This document shows, one piece after another, positions 12,000-24,764 of a DNA stretch of 64,000 bases. Origin of the DNA: Ulva prolifera (Eukaryota; Chlorophyta; Ulvophyceae; Ulvales; Ulvaceae); the NCBI GenBank assembly GCA_023078555.1, contig CM041202.1, forward strand, positions 310,001 through 374,000, written 5' to 3'. The notes below the pieces were generated by a model. The model searched no databases. It saw only the letters and a list, made by a program, of their open reading frames with translations, and was not told the origin of the DNA. Position 1 is the first letter of the stretch, and each line of letters begins with the position of its first letter. The translations under genes were made by a program, and so were the position numbers.

Positions 12000-13050
12000 C
12001 ACAGTTCCCCATTATCGGTGACAATTCATGTGACGGAAGTTTTGCATGTGTGTGAGCTTGGCGCGTCACCATGTCTTCATTGGGATTCTGTGGCAGATGG
12101 CACACGCCTTGTGGCCATGTGGCCGTCCAGCAAAGACCAGACCGCGGTAGAATCTGGCCAAGCGCCGCATGCAAACAGCTCAGGAGCAGCTAATCATCCT
12201 GCAAGATGCTTGGTCTTCAGGCTGAGCGGTGCGCACCTTCTTCGCGTGCGCGACAAGGCTTCGTCGAGCTTCAGCTTGTGGCCACGTCGGTTTGTGCTGA
12301 AATGCTGCTGCCAGTGACCTCCCGGCAAAATGACAGTTCAGTGTCATATGTGATGAGTGTTTGTGCAGGTGTTCTGGACTGTACGACCATGCCCGGCGCG
12401 TTGCTACTTGGAGCCAGACGTGCTCGCTATAGCCTTGTCGTCGCTGCGGTGCGGTCAAGTGAGACAACCCAAGAGGCGTCGATGGAATCAACTAAACGAG
12501 ATTCTGCCTGTGCACTCATGGATGTAGGTTTTTCCAACAATGTAACACTCTGCAGTGCTGGTCTCGGTTGCGTACTCTGCGCGTATCGATGTATTGACAG
12601 CATACGTTGTTTCCATAGCGAGGCCAAGATTGCAAAGCCCTGCGGCATAAGATTTATATTAAGCCCTCTTGGGAGTTCTCAATCGAGGCCTCGCGCTGGC
12701 CTGTGCGCGGAATCCGCGAAATTGGCTTGCTGCATCTAGTGGTTGAAGGGGAAACATGGATGTGGACCTGGTCGCTCGCAATAGCCCCGTCACCAGGCAT
12801 TTGTATACTACACTGCAACAACTTCATCCTGGCCCAGGACGGAATCGACAGCGAGAGAGCCGCATTTCGTATGTGTGTCACGCGCATAATCATGTGTAAC
12901 ATGCTATCGCAAAACAGGTAGCGCACTCCCGGCAGTTCCGGGTATGAAATAAGCCACTTCGGTATTCCAGACATATGGGTCGGGGACGGGGTCGAGGTCG
13001 CGCAGGTGGACGTGGCGATCGCAGCCGTGCTTTCGAGCACGGAGACGACG
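12000..13050. other. gap between the NYN and TPR genes
   Basis: The NYN gene (minus) and TPR gene (plus) are divergently arranged around this stretch, so it should hold both promoters. I see no clear TATA box or extra gene. An Arg/Gly-rich frame starting with ATG at 12975 is open, but its phase does not fit the TPR exons. Confidence 0.4.
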
Positions 13051-14961
13051 ATGGCTTGGAAATGCACTCGGGAGGAGCATTCAAAGGAAGTGCAGGACTT
13101 TCTGGGAAGAATCACCGCACGGACTCAGAGTCATCGTATGCTGCCGTTTCCTATGAGAAGCTCGGTGCCGGTTAGCTTCGGTCGTTGACTGCAATTCATG
13201 TGCAGACGTCCAACTGGAGTGGATCTAGCCGTGCATAGCAAGACCCCCAAATTTCTGCAGCCCTATGCACATCTCCTTGTGAAAGGGAATCAAAGGCCGC
13301 GACGCGCCCGTGTAGAGTCGGAGGAGGAAGGCGATGCGCAGGAGGATCGCGGGGAAGCAGTACGCCTCTGAAGATCAGAGTTTGAGCAAGTCGACGCATG
13401 GCCTTGTTGTAGCTGTCGGCAAACTGCACACACATCTTTGAGTTGCAATTTTCGGTCGTCGCAGGATGCGATCATGCGAGCCCTGGCGGACCAGCCTGAC
13501 CTGAAGACTGGTCTCCAAGCATCAGAAGTGAAAAGAGTGGAGGCTGAAGCCGCGAAAGAGCGTGGTAACGATGCCTTCAAGGCCAAAGATTTTTCTGCAG
13601 CCATCCAGCATTACGACACTGCTATCATTGCTGATAACACAAATGCAGCATACTACAGCAATAGGTGTGTTCATTTCTGGGGTGCCTGCAGCTTCTTTGG
13701 TATCACGCCGGGGACGAGCACACCTGATGTGATGCTATAATCGACCTTCATTCAGAGTAGACTCTCCTTTCATGGCCACTTCAAGCTCTGGCAGGGTCCA
13801 CCGACACGCTGTGTGACTGTTTGCGTGTAGAATTGCGTGCATTGGAGCTCAACCTGCCACATGTTTCGATCAGTCGTTGTCAGACTTGCAGTATCCGTTG
13901 TTTCAAGTAACGTCGTCGAATCTTCGTCCTTCATGTTGTCAAAAGCTCATCGGATCCATATTGGAGCCTGTGGAATGCCTGTGAAATGCAGTTGCAGGCA
14001 GCAAGCACAACTGCTCTTTGCTGAGGTACACGATGACCCTACATCTGTCGCATGTTCAATTGAACGCCTGCATCCTGTCACAATTGACCATACTTGGGCG
14101 AACACTGCAGCCTGTCCCTCACAGTGTCACATCAGCACGTCAAGGGCTGTGGCAGTATGTAGCTTGAATGCCTTCCTCCGTCCTGGGAATATGACTCATC
14201 CCTAAGGATACCGCTGTGTAAATGTTCTAGTAGACATACGAGAGATGCCATCGTTCTTGGTATCATCAGGGACGCATTGCAGGTCTGCAGCGCATGCTTC
14301 GCTGGAGCAGTGGGAGGAGGCACGGGTGGATGGCGCACGTGCTGCAAACCTGCGGCCAACATGGTCAAAGGCGTGGAGCCGCTTGGGCGCTGCACTGATG
14401 GGGCTGCAAGACTACGCTGAGGCGAAGGACGCCTACGCAAGGGCACGGGACCTGGAACCAGATGACAAGACCATCTCCAATGCGTGGCTGAAGGTCTGCT
14501 CCAGGCTGTGCCATGTCCTCCTGCGGATGCGCGGGACTCCCCCGCCACGTGTGCCCTCTGTGCGGCAGGTCCATTATTGCAGCGTAGCAGGCGCCGCGCA
14601 ATGTATGTAGGCAGACCATGAGGAGCGCCAGGCGTCGCAGTCTGGCCGGCTGGCATTCAACAAGCGCAAGATCAAGGGCGCTCCTGCCGCAGCCACGACT
14701 GCACCCGCGGCCACGGGAGGCAGCCGGGCGCGCAGGCCCGGCGTCGCCATAGATGCCGTAGATGCAGGGCCCCCCTCGCAGGACGGCCGCAGAGGGGACG
14801 GCTCCGTGGGCGGGGCGCGGCGCACGGAGGCTCCCCGGGCGAGCCGAGCTGCGGCTGCAGACACGCATGCTGGTGGTGCGCGAGCTGCCGCGGCCCGCCC
14901 GCCCCCGAAGAAGGTGAAGCGCGCCGTGCTGTCCTTCGGGGACGACTCGGAGGAAGACTGA
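13051..14961 (+). CDS. small TPR-domain protein with basic tail
   Basis: Four exons join in phase: 13051-13164, 13465-13664, 14283-14493 and 14611-14961, giving 291 residues. Exons 2-3 encode three TPR motifs of the co-chaperone type: AKERGNDAFKAKDFSAAIQHYDTA, YYSNRSAAHASLEQWEEA and AWSRLGAALMGLQDYAEAKDAY with LEPDD after it. The last exon is basic and Ala-rich (AFNKRKIKGAP, PPKKVKRAVLSFGDDSEED). The acceptor before exon 4 is TAG, the others CAG. TPRs of this kind (STI1, TTC4, SGT families) bind Hsp70/Hsp90 tails; this is known of the family and not shown here. The start is uncertain: MAWKCTREE is the phase-compatible ATG, whereas an Arg/Gly-rich ATG at 12975 is not in phase. Confidence 0.75.
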
Positions 14962-17900
14962 GGGATGCCGGAGCAGTGGCGAGTCCGGCGTTTGTGGTGA
15001 GTCCGGCATGAAGCACATCTGGGCAGCGGTATATGCGTCTGTGGCGTGGTGCCTCCAGTCCCGGAGGCTGCCCGGGACGGGAACGGCTCTGCAGAATGTG
15101 CAGACGTACGCTGGCGTGCGCTTTGTCAGCGTACAAATGACCGTCACGGCAGCCTACAGGTGGTGTTCATCTACAGGTGGTCATCTCCCACAGATCGTTG
15201 TCATCTACAGATGGCCGTGGTCCTCGTGTCGCCGTCACTGCGCAGCTTGGGGCGGTGAACCCTGCAGCCCCGCCCCAATCCGCCCTTTTCTGCTCCTTTC
15301 AGCATCTCTGCAGATGCTGTTAGTTGCGCAAGTTGCAGATGGTGTGAGGGGAACGATGTTGCCTGAAGCGCACGAGCAGGCCGCAAGTATGGCAAAGCTG
15401 CGTGGCCTCCATCTGCCTGCGCAGAAGAAGCGCGCCGTGTAACGATGCAGCCGATGCTGTGCAGCTTGCCCGGCGCACACACAGGCCCCGGTAGTGCCGG
15501 CCTCCCGTAACAACTGCTACAGCCGAGCAGTGCAGCGGGCTAGCTGAACACTGAATCATGGTACGTGCTGCGTCACCGTTGCCCAGCTGATCACTCACAG
15601 GAGGCGACACCGCCTCCGCCGTGCTTGTGTGCTGGATGTGATTTTTGAAAACTGAGGCTATGGCCGCTTTCACTGACTTGCCCCACGACAGTGGCTACAT
15701 CACGTACTCACCTCCTCTGGAATGTTGCAGGTGTAGAACCTACAGTAGAGATAATGTGTTGAAGCGGGCATGCGAGAGGCGGGCGTATGGCAGCTGTGCA
15801 GGCCCCGTAATTGCATGTGATGCTTGCTTCGCAGCCAAGCAACATGCGCCTCATGGCCGGAAATCTCAGCCTGCGTTTCTGTTTCTGCAGCTGGGTCTGC
15901 AGGGTGACGACGTTCATTTGTGCGCCAATCGGCGATGGAGTCAACGTGGTGCAGCGTTACTCCGATGGCATGGACAAGCGCAGCTGTCAGTCGGCTTGCG
16001 AGGTTGTGCGGATCTGCGGTCCCGAGACAGCATCAGCATACTCTATCACGACTCGTGTTGTCCGCTTGCATTGTTCAGGCCAGTCTCTCTGTTCGCGCCC
16101 GGCAAACTTCCTCTGTGTCCTTTTGCTGGCACATGATGTGCGCATGGGTGTTGCACTGATCATCCTTTCAGCTGGCGTTGCTCAAGCAGCAACGCTCATT
16201 TGATCCACACATTGTGCAACCGCTGCATGCGTGGCGTTCCAGAAGCGAGGGCCGACTACCCTGCAGATCCATTGCGGATCTGGTGTTTGTCTGCTTCACG
16301 AGCATGCCATTGCTAGAGCTGGCCGATGCTGATCACATTGGGACATTGATGCTGAGTGGCCGTGAGCTGCAGCAGAGCTGCTCTTGTAAGTGAACACGCA
16401 GGCCATCTCATGTTGCCACAAGAAAATTGGTGTGAGTGATTCTGGAGAGTTTTGTTTCTATATTGGAACATTCACACAGTGGTGTCGATTCCATATCACC
16501 TTGGCCGCCTACCTATGCACACGAGTCTTTGATGTGAAGGCATGTGTCACTGTCAGATGTTAATGAGGTGCGCAGCCTGCGACAATAGCATTGCACTGCT
16601 CCTGCTACTTGATTACATATCGGCATGTGCTCCAATCAAATCGGAGTTGTAAATGTCCTCTTCAGGGTACGGCTGAGTATATCCAGGTTTACTTGACGTA
16701 GGGTGCTTGTTGACATAGTGATGCAGCCTCAGCGTCTGTCTGTACCCCTGTCCCCCAGCCTGAAGATGCTAGGTCTCAGTCTCAAAATCACTGGTGCAAC
16801 GACTTTCCTGCATCCTCAACACTTCCTGAGCCACTGGGGCATGCTGCATCAGTTGTCCCATGTTCCTGCTTGAGATTCCATGATGCAGTGCCGTACATGT
16901 GCAAGAAATGACGCCTCACAACCGCTTTGGTCTCACTTTGATCGCAGCCTCGAAGACGAGCCTGGGGGAAAAACCAACACAGTGTCTTCAAGGCAGATTC
17001 CTTCTTGAACATGTATGAAAGCATGCTCCTCTTTGGTGGGAAGATGGCCGGTTGAACAATAAACTTGCACACATATGGGAACGCTCTGCCAGCATTACTA
17101 ACCCAGCACCTCACCTTTTGTGACACTGATTTTTGCCACAAGCCGTGGAAAGACCATGTGCTGCTCTTGTCATGCGGTGTAGCGGTGGCAAAGCATATCA
17201 TTCTGAGACTGCACGGAGTGCAGTAAACCTGGATTTATTTGGCCACTTGAGAGTATATTGACCCCAAATGAGCAGGACTACATGCGTTGTGTCTCACTGG
17301 AAAATCTGCATCTACTATCAGCATCCAACAGTATTGCTCATGTGTTGCACACAGCGTTGCACAAAGTGAAAACAAAGTGTTGCATTTCCTATTTGCGTGA
17401 TATCGAAAACACACACTTGCTAAAGCGGTGACATAGAGCACGCTGAGTCATTTCCGAATGGACTTCTTGTGACCAATTTTGCCTGATCTAAAGCTTGCAG
17501 ATGCCATTGCAACATTGCATCTGAAACAAGGAATTCCAAGCCTAGTCCAGCGCATCTCTACTGCACAAGCACAATCGTGTTGATTAAAATACGATGTTGA
17601 GGTTTCACAGTATACAGACATGCCCGCCAACAATGACCGGAGCTTCCCCATGTGGTAGGCCTGCACCAGGGCACGCCATGTTTTGTAGTAAATGCTTACA
17701 AAATTGGTGTTGGAGTGCAGCAATGACTGGCAACTGGCGCGCCCATTAAGTGGCATCCAGCGAGATACATGTCTCCTGCAGAGAAAGAAAGGGCACATCA
17801 AACAGCATGCAGACATGAATATTAGCAAGTGCTTGTGGTGCTGATCAACGTATGCTAGCTCAAACAAGCCGTAATTATGACTCACAACTTCCTGCTGCCT

Positions 17901-17999
17901 TCACAGAACCAAAACCAGCACTGAAGGCAGCGATTAACTTGAATTTACTGTTGGTCGTATAGAAGCGCTGCCTGGATGCGGCCACCCGGAGCCTGCGGA
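14962..17999. other. largely unassigned, one possible gene
   Basis: No firm gene. On the plus strand, open stretches at 15.66-16.02 kb and 16.17-16.39 kb (ending SGRELQQSCSCK and a stop) have coding-like composition with GCAG acceptors in front, and could be exons of one small gene, but I recognise no domain. Between 16.4 and 18.0 kb I see only A+T-richer DNA without domain-bearing frames. Confidence 0.3.
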
Positions 18000-18612
18000 T
18001 CAGGCACGGTGCCAGACAGTCTTGAACACTGTCGTCTTCCCATTGCTGTGCCTCGTGTACGTTGACGTCTGTAGGATCTCTTGCCCGTCATCACTCATCT
18101 CGTACTTGTCCACACACTCGCCAGTGTACGGCTCTCCCCACCTCACCCTGCACAGGTACGCCCTCAGCAGCGGTGCATGGGAGGCCACAGCCAGAGATGC
18201 TGACACTTTTACGTGCGTGAGACACAAGAAGAAAGCAGCCTGGAGGCCGGCAACACCTCCATACCAAAGCTAGGATCCCACATGCTAATGGCCGACAAGT
18301 CCTGATAGTTAACTTCTTGAAACACCCCGATCTCGATCGAGCATACCACATTCTTTCTGGGCCAGCAAGGAGCAGCTTTGACAGAAGACCACTGCAGTTT
18401 GTTGTGTGAATTGTGATTTGACGACGTGTTGACGTACATGCACACAAGAAAGGGAGATGTTGTGCAAAATCGTGCCTGACACATGGATGCCCTTCTGTGC
18501 TGGTCTCGAATGTGCCCTCGATGTTGCCCCGGCGGAGGTCTCGGCGGGAGTACCGCTTTGGCTGGCCGGACTTGGGGTAGGTTTCGTTAATAGTGATCAC
18601 TAGTGCCTGCAT
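18000..18612 (-). CDS. unknown conserved-looking 109-residue protein
   Basis: Two exons, 18612-18483 and 18199-18000, join in phase 1 (CCAT|GTGTCA donor, GTGTCAG acceptor). The product starts MQALVITINETYPKSGQPKR and ends KTTVFKTVWHRA. The second half (LCRVRWGEPYTGECVDKY, then SDDGQEILQTSTYTRH) alternates hydrophobic and polar residues as a beta-sandwich or lipocalin-like sheet would. There is no signal peptide or membrane segment. I do not recognise the family. The smooth splice phase and single small intron are the case for a real gene. Confidence 0.55.
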
Positions 18613-18699
18613 GGTTGGAGCTGTGGGCGTTCTAGGGTGTATGCACGATATCAAACCCCACAGTGTGGCCTGACTAAACTGCAAATAAAAAGGTTTTTT

Positions 18700-20293
18700 A
18701 TTTGTCGGAGTAGATCATATCAAATTGCAAACTGCTCACTTCCTGCACTGCATCTGCATGTGCGAAACATGGACTGAGTAAAAACCTGGCTAGATCGAGC
18801 TGCAGCCAGGATTCCATTCCAAAAAATTCAGCGTATCTCTGAAGAATGTCGAATATACATCGCCAATCTACGGAGCATGTTTGCAAACGCTAGCAAGCAC
18901 CAAAGATGAAACCCATTCGAGGAAGAGGAAGGCAAGGCATGGCGGACTAGCAAGGAAGCCACAAAACAGCGACTGGCAGGCCATGAGACTCGATGTCGTT
19001 GCGCTTCAATGCCACACTTCATCAACACAAACGTGAGAAAATCCGCGAATTTGAAGATGCAGCGGCAGGATATGGCGAATGCAGTCAGATACAACAGGCC
19101 TGGAACAAGCGCCCCGACGGCAAGGCTACACCCAGGCTATCACATGATAGCTGGACCACACGCCACAGAAGCATCAAATCGTAATTTCAAGTCGATCATG
19201 CTCTGCCACCGAACTGTGCATCATTCAATTTGCGGAATTGTGTGAGTGGCACCATGATTGTGCAACTGCTGATGCCCAGCGTCAACACGCTGCAAACACA
19301 ATACCGGCAGACCTGATACAGCAGAAAGAAACTGTGAGAGACGCAAAGATTCATTAGATTCGCCTGTCGCATTCCACCCTGGATTGAACCTCAGACGTGC
19401 ACAGGTTGTGATTGATGGCATGCATGTGACAGGTGGGTGGACGCAGCTGCACAGCTGCCTTCAAAGTTCAAACAGGCGATAAGGCAAGACAGCAGACCTT
19501 GACATGTGTACTGAACTCAGATTCAGTGTCATCGATTTTGAGATTATTTGCCAGTGCCGCTCCTCTGCGGGCAACGAAGGTCAAGTGAAACAAGTCTGCT
19601 GTCTCCTGCATCGAGTCTGACTTCGCTTGGTCCTTGTGCCATCGTCCCGAAAGCGACCTCGATCGGACGCAAGCAGCTCGTCGTTGTTTTGATGACGATT
19701 CTTCAATTCGCCGAGCAAATATCGAAGCTGTCTTCAGCGGCACCAGCATGCATTGAGGCATGTTCACGCCAGAAGTTGGTGAGCACGGATCCCGGTGGGG
19801 CCACTACAAGAGTCTTTGAAAAATGAAGCGCGAACGTTCAGATAGACAATACGTATGCGCGGGCGGGCGAGCCTCAGGAACTGATCATTGCAGCGAATTC
19901 CGGGCCCGGTCAGGTGGTGATTCCCAGGGCCGAGATATGGGATGTCAAGGCCGCAGAAATGACAGCGCGCGGATGATCTGCAGTTTCTTGTGTAACAGAT
20001 GTGTTGTGATGATGAAGGCGACGCGTTCCAAAGGGGTCAATGCGCTTGTGGCCGCGATCGCGTACGTGGCCACAGGAGCGATTGTTGGCACGACCTTTAT
20101 CAGCGCGGCGGACGTCTCGTGTACTGTTCTGCTCCACTTAGGCACCACAGGTACCAAGATGAAGAGATTTAGAACCCAATTCGGTGTGTCTTATGTATGG
20201 CGCAGTCCTGTAAAATTGTTGACGCTGACAGACCGTGGTCAGGTTCAAATTCGATATTTGCAACCCGCAATCAAGCAAGCAGTCAATGTAAAT
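18700..20293. other. gap upstream of Z-ISO, no gene seen
   Basis: An open frame runs from about 19.8 kb into the Z-ISO first exon, but the stretch before 20294 shows no transit-peptide or domain features and is probably leader or promoter. Confidence 0.4.
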
Positions 20294-23200
20294 ATGTCCA
20301 CAACAATGATGCTTGGTAGTAGGCTGAGATCATGCAATGCTGCATTATCGCAGTGCGCTGTCAGGGGTACCCGCGTGCAACAGCTGTCGTGCACGCCTCG
20401 CCTGCACGGCCGACCCACGCAGGCACGGGCAGCGCAGGACTCCGATAGCGGCCCAAATGAGCTCATAGGAGAAGATGCTGCCACCTTCTCACTAGACGCG
20501 CAGACGAAAGACCAGTGGACTCGATTCTTCATTGTACTGGGCGTTGTCATGGGAGTGCTGGTGCGTGGGGGGAGCACCTCCCCTGCTCCCGCTTCAATGC
20601 CCACCACATCCGGGACATGTCAATAATCGCTGCATTTTCATGGTCACTGCTTGATGATCCGCAAACATTGATTATCTGGCATGGCAATTTTTTTGCAGCT
20701 GTCCCAGGTGCACTTGATCGATCATCCAATTGCATCATCAAGGTCGAGCTTGGTGGGCTCCTATTCGGTGGGTGAATATCATTAGACCATCATCGATGTT
20801 ATGTCCTGGCATAGCCTGGCGTGCAGCTGCTTCTTTCGTGCATTCAGCAGGCTGTGCGCAGTGAAGGAACAGCTCACACCACATACGCAAATGATGGAGC
20901 TCCCCTCCTGCAGGTGTCATATTCGATCACGTGTACGCCCGGGTGGCGCTGTGCTGTACTGTTTCCAATCGTATCGCCAGCCCAAACGCGTCCACATGTC
21001 CACGCACATCCCTGCTTCTGCACGCCAAAACATACGTCTGCCCTGATACCCACACCTCACAGGGAAATGAATCCTTCTCTAGCTCCAACTCTTCAGGCCG
21101 CTGCTGTCATGTGCTAGTGTTCTGAATCGATGCGCGATGCACCTGCCCGGCCTTGGGCCACCGCTGCCTCGCTGTGTCACCCACCGGCCCGTCTTCGACA
21201 TCCTGTGAACCTGTCAAGGGCTCAGACCGTTGTATGGCACCAGCAGAGCACCAATGCAGACAACACGGCAGTACACCCGTCAGCAGCGATGCAAACGACC
21301 GCCTGCCACTCGGCCTGAGGAGTGCATCGCGACATGCATGGACGCAAAGTGCACGCATCAGTGGCACAGCGGACAGATCCAGCCCTGATGCAGTGGGCAC
21401 CACAGTCACCGATGGCTGTGTTGCAGCCGTGAACGTGGCGCTCACTGCATCAGGGCTGGATCTGCCCTGCAAGGGTTGGACCTGCACACAGGCATCGCCC
21501 TGCCCGCTGCCTCGCTGTGTCACCCAGCCTCCCGACCTGCACACAGCCACAGCTCTGAGCTCGTCAGATCATACCACTGCAGCTGCCTGCACCTATGCTT
21601 CCCGATCCAATCGCATGGCCGTCTGCAAACTGCTTTGAGACCCTGTTTCGGAACACGCGCCCTCGCAGTGCCACCTGTCACAGGCCCCCCGCAGTGGGGG
21701 CGTGTTGTCCGGCCTGCCCTCATGTGCCCTCGCAGTGCTGCAGCTCTCGCTCATCAACTTCACGCCGCTGTTCGACTACTTTGTGGAGGGCTTCGAGGAG
21801 GCGCTGGTGGAGCCGCAGTACGCGATGGTCGGCATCCTCGCCTTCTTCGCCGCCTGCCACAGCGGCCTCGCCTTCCTGCGCCCCTACGGTGCGCCCCCCC
21901 CCCCCCTACTGGGTGCACCCACCAGCCCAGCGCATCCGCCGGCCGGGCCAGAGCCTCCATGACAGGGCCCAGCTCGCTGCGCTTCGGTCGAGCGCCATCG
22001 CATCGGCCACAGCCTCCATCGAAGCAGGCGGTGTTCTGTGTTTGGGAATGCTCGGCTCGAGCCGTGTCTTCTCAGGCCGTCTAGTCGCCGCCACTGCAGC
22101 GGAGTGCCGGTGCTGCAGCATGGAGACTGCCTGCTCTGCCTTAAACATACTCGCAGGGTTGCCGACGTGGTCCATCCCTGCGACCGCAGGCCGACTCCCT
22201 GGCCCTTGCGCCAAGCCACGCTGCCAGTGCATGCGCTTCGTCAAGTTTGTTCCGGTCTGCGGCGCCAGTGCCTTCTTGCCCTCCATGCGCTGCCACATGC
22301 ATGTGCATACATCATCGAGTGCCGGTGATTGCGGCTGCACGCAACCATACAGCCCACGGCCGCCGGCGTGGAGCAGTCGGCAGCTGCGCGCCCGTCTGCC
22401 TGTGGCCTGTGTTCAAACGACCACACCGTCCGGGCGCGTACGGGCCACAGTGTCGGGCCGTCCCTGCCTGTATACGCATGCCGCCGGGAATCCTGTGGCT
22501 ACGGGGGCGTTCATACAGTGTACGCCTTGACGGCCGATGCGATGGCCGGGGTGCAGGGGAGGAGGTGATCGGGCCGCGGGCGTGGCGGGTGCTGTTCGGG
22601 TCGGTGTCGCTGCCGCTCGCCGCGATTGCCGTCTTCTACTTCATCAACCACCGCTACGACGGCACGCAGCTGTGGAACGTGCAGGGGACGCCCGGGCTGC
22701 ACACGGCGCTCTGGATCGCCAACTTCGTGTCCTTCCTGTTCCTCTACCCCTCCACCTTCAACCTCCTCGAGGTGCGCGGCGTCCTAGGCCTGCATGCATG
22801 TGCGGTTGCATGTACCCACGGCCATGGCGACGGCGGCAGCTCCGAAACCCAGGATCATGGTGTATGCATGTAGCCTGTGGTTGTGTGGCTCATGTGTGTC
22901 TGCGTTCACAAGCACGACACTGTTCCCGGCTTGCCGAACACCGCTGCAGGTGTGCGAAAGACGGCAGAACGCAGTGCACGGCCGATCCAGAAGTGCTGCC
23001 GTTACAATTGTTGCTTTGATAGGCTTGTGCATGCTGCGCACGGGAGCACGGCTGCCCCAGCCTCTGAAGCAGCTGCCTGTTCAGATGCATGCACACCCGC
23101 AGAGTGTGCAGGTGGCGGCGGTGGACAAGCCGGAGCTGCACCTGTGGGAGACGGGCGTGACGCGCATCACGAGGCACCCGCAGGCCTGGGGGCAGCTGCT

Positions 23201-23519
23201 ATGGTGCGCCGCGCACACGCTGTGGATCGGCAACAGCTTCATGCTGTGGACGTCGGCGGCGCTGTGCGCGCACCACTTCCTCGCGATGCCCCACGGCGAC
23301 TTCCGCCTGCGCCGCAAGCACGGCGCCGCGTTTGACGCGGTCGCGGCGCGCACGAGCGTGGTGCCGTTTGCCGCGATCCTCGACGGCCGGCAGGAGCTGC
23401 CGGCGGACTACTGGCGGGAGTGGGCGCGGGTGCCGTACGCGGCGGTGTGTGTGTTTGCGGTGGGCGCGTACTTCGCGCACCCCTACCTGCAGCTCATCGC
23501 GTACAACCTCAACTGGTAG
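20294..23519 (+). CDS. Z-ISO: 15-cis-zeta-carotene isomerase (Z-ISO)
   Basis: Four exons join without phase conflict: 20294-20560, 21744-21888, 22557-22771 and 23112-23519 (TAG). Exon 1 gives a Ser/Arg-rich plastid transit peptide (MSTTMMLGSRLRSCNAAL) and then NELIGEDAATFSLD plus the first membrane segment. Later exons carry NnrU-family signatures seen in plant Z-ISO: ACHSGLAFLRPYGEEVIG, SLPLAAIAVFYFINHRYDG, FLFLYPSTFNLLEVAAVDKP, LHLWETGVTRITRHPQ, ARTSVVPFAAILDGRQ and the C-terminal NW. Z-ISO is a heme b membrane enzyme that converts the 15-cis bond of 9,15,9'-tri-cis-zeta-carotene during carotenoid synthesis; the His residues in HSGL, NHRYDG and RHPQ are conserved. A TGTAA lies about 190 bases past the stop. 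The start ATG is the least certain point. Confidence 0.93.
21374..21464. repeat. perfect 22-bp inverted repeat in Z-ISO intron 1
   Basis: CAGATCCAGCCCTGATGCAG plus TG at 21374-21395 is repeated in perfect reverse complement at 21443-21464, leaving a 47-base loop. A separate 21-bp direct repeat (GCTGCCTCGCTGTGTCACCC plus A) occurs near 21165 and 21510. Confidence 0.9.
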
Positions 23520-23529
23520 CCCAGGGTGG

Positions 23530-24371
23530 GGATGGGGGGGGGGGGGGGGGGGGTCTGACAGGCTGCATGCATTGTTCATTGCTGTTTGTGGGGATTGCAT
23601 CTGCCAGGTGCCACACAGAATGTGGCCTTCTCAGGGCTAGGGCCGTGAGTCGAGTCGTGGCTTGAGGAACGGATGTGTTTGCAGCCCTGTTGTTGCTGCA
23701 GGCCCAGCTTGTAATGTGGCCATTCGTGGTCCTTGGTCTTAAAAAGACATATTGGTGGTGCTGATGCATTGCTCTGAGATTTGGTGTGACGGTGCTGGAG
23801 AGGACGAAGACGTCACTCGGGCGTAAGGTCCGGTCTGCAGGCTGCGTGCATTCAGCCCACTGACGTGACTGGTACAGTGAGCTGCTGTTGCAAGTGCAGC
23901 CGAGGGATGCAGGTGAGGCAGATTTGCATGTGAGACTGCGGAGATGATGTGTCACAGGAGATTTGGCTCTGCACTGTGCATTGGCTATGGTGGATCTGCC
24001 GAACGTGTTTAAGGTCAGTCTACTCATGGCGACCGTCGTCAGAGCGCATAGCCTGGCTTCAAGTGTCGTGATGCATTGTACTCCAGTGATGGTACAGCAT
24101 CAGTGTGAACAGCGGTGTGCATTCGCAGGCACAGTGCGTACTGGTCCATTCGAAGAGACATTGTGTCTTTGGCACAAGCCGCTTCCTTTGCAGGTCATTG
24201 TAGCAGTCATTTTTGGTGGTGGGGATTAACGTTGTTGGCTTTGCTTTACACCTGTGTACACTTCTATCACACATCGTATCAAGTTGATACTGCAAACCAA
24301 ATTGTTCCTGTCACAGAGTCTGATTTATTCCGATTTCCGAGCTGCACAAGCCCCCGTGAAGCCGCTTGCAC
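23530..24371. other. gap between Z-ISO and ERG28
   Basis: Convergent 3' ends of Z-ISO (plus) and ERG28 (minus). It holds a G-run of about 24 at 23.53-23.55 kb, TGTAA on the plus strand near 23710, and TGTAA on the minus strand near 24244. No gene is seen. Confidence 0.5.
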
Positions 24372-24764
24372 TCAGTCATAGGAGCTGTATGTGCCCCATC
24401 CCAGAGCCATCCATACAATGGAAATGGTAGAGATGATCAGGGGCGAAAGGAAGCCTTTCATGTCTACCGTCTTGTATATGAAAAACTCTCCGGAGAACTT
24501 TAGGAAAGCGATCACGAAAGAGCCCAGCGTGGCCAAGTACAGAGTAGGCTCTTCCATCCGAAGTGCTGTGCAGACGCACAGCATGCACGTGACAAGTGTC
24601 CACGCTGAGAAAGTCCTGCCTTGCAATGGATTGACTTGATCTGGCCGCAGACGGTAGACCTTCTCTTGAAAGATGGATGGCTTAAAGATGCCAATGAACA
24701 CAGACAGCATGCGCAGTGAGGCCGCGCCGATGAGCCATGCGCTGAGAAATTTGTAGGAAATCAT
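24372..24764 (-). CDS. ERG28: ERG28-like sterol biosynthesis scaffold
   Basis: A single uninterrupted exon of 130 residues, the usual length for plant ERG28. It starts ATG (MISYKFLSAWLIGAASLRML) and has four hydrophobic segments. The family signature is clear: LQGRTFSAWTLVTCMLCVCTA, EPTLYLATLGSFVIAFLKF, SGEFFIYKT and a final segment with SIVWMALGW. ERG28 is an ER membrane protein that tethers the sterol C-4 demethylation enzymes (ERG25/26/27); this is known of the family. A TGTAA lies about 130 bases past the stop. The absence of introns is notable beside its intron-rich neighbours. Confidence 0.9.
   Translation of the reverse strand: MISYKFLSAWLIGAASLRMLSVFIGIFKPSIFQEKVYRLRPDQVNPLQGRTFSAWTLVTCMLCVCTALRMEEPTLYLATLGSFVIAFLKFSGEFFIYKTVDMKGFLSPLIISTISIVWMALGWGTYSSYD

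Noticed and set aside
12975-13175. Arg/Gly-rich frame (MGRGRGRGRAGGRGDRSR) as first exon of the TPR gene
   Set aside because: Its phase at the 13164 donor (phase 1) does not fit the next exon, whereas the overlapping frame starting MAWKCTREE does.
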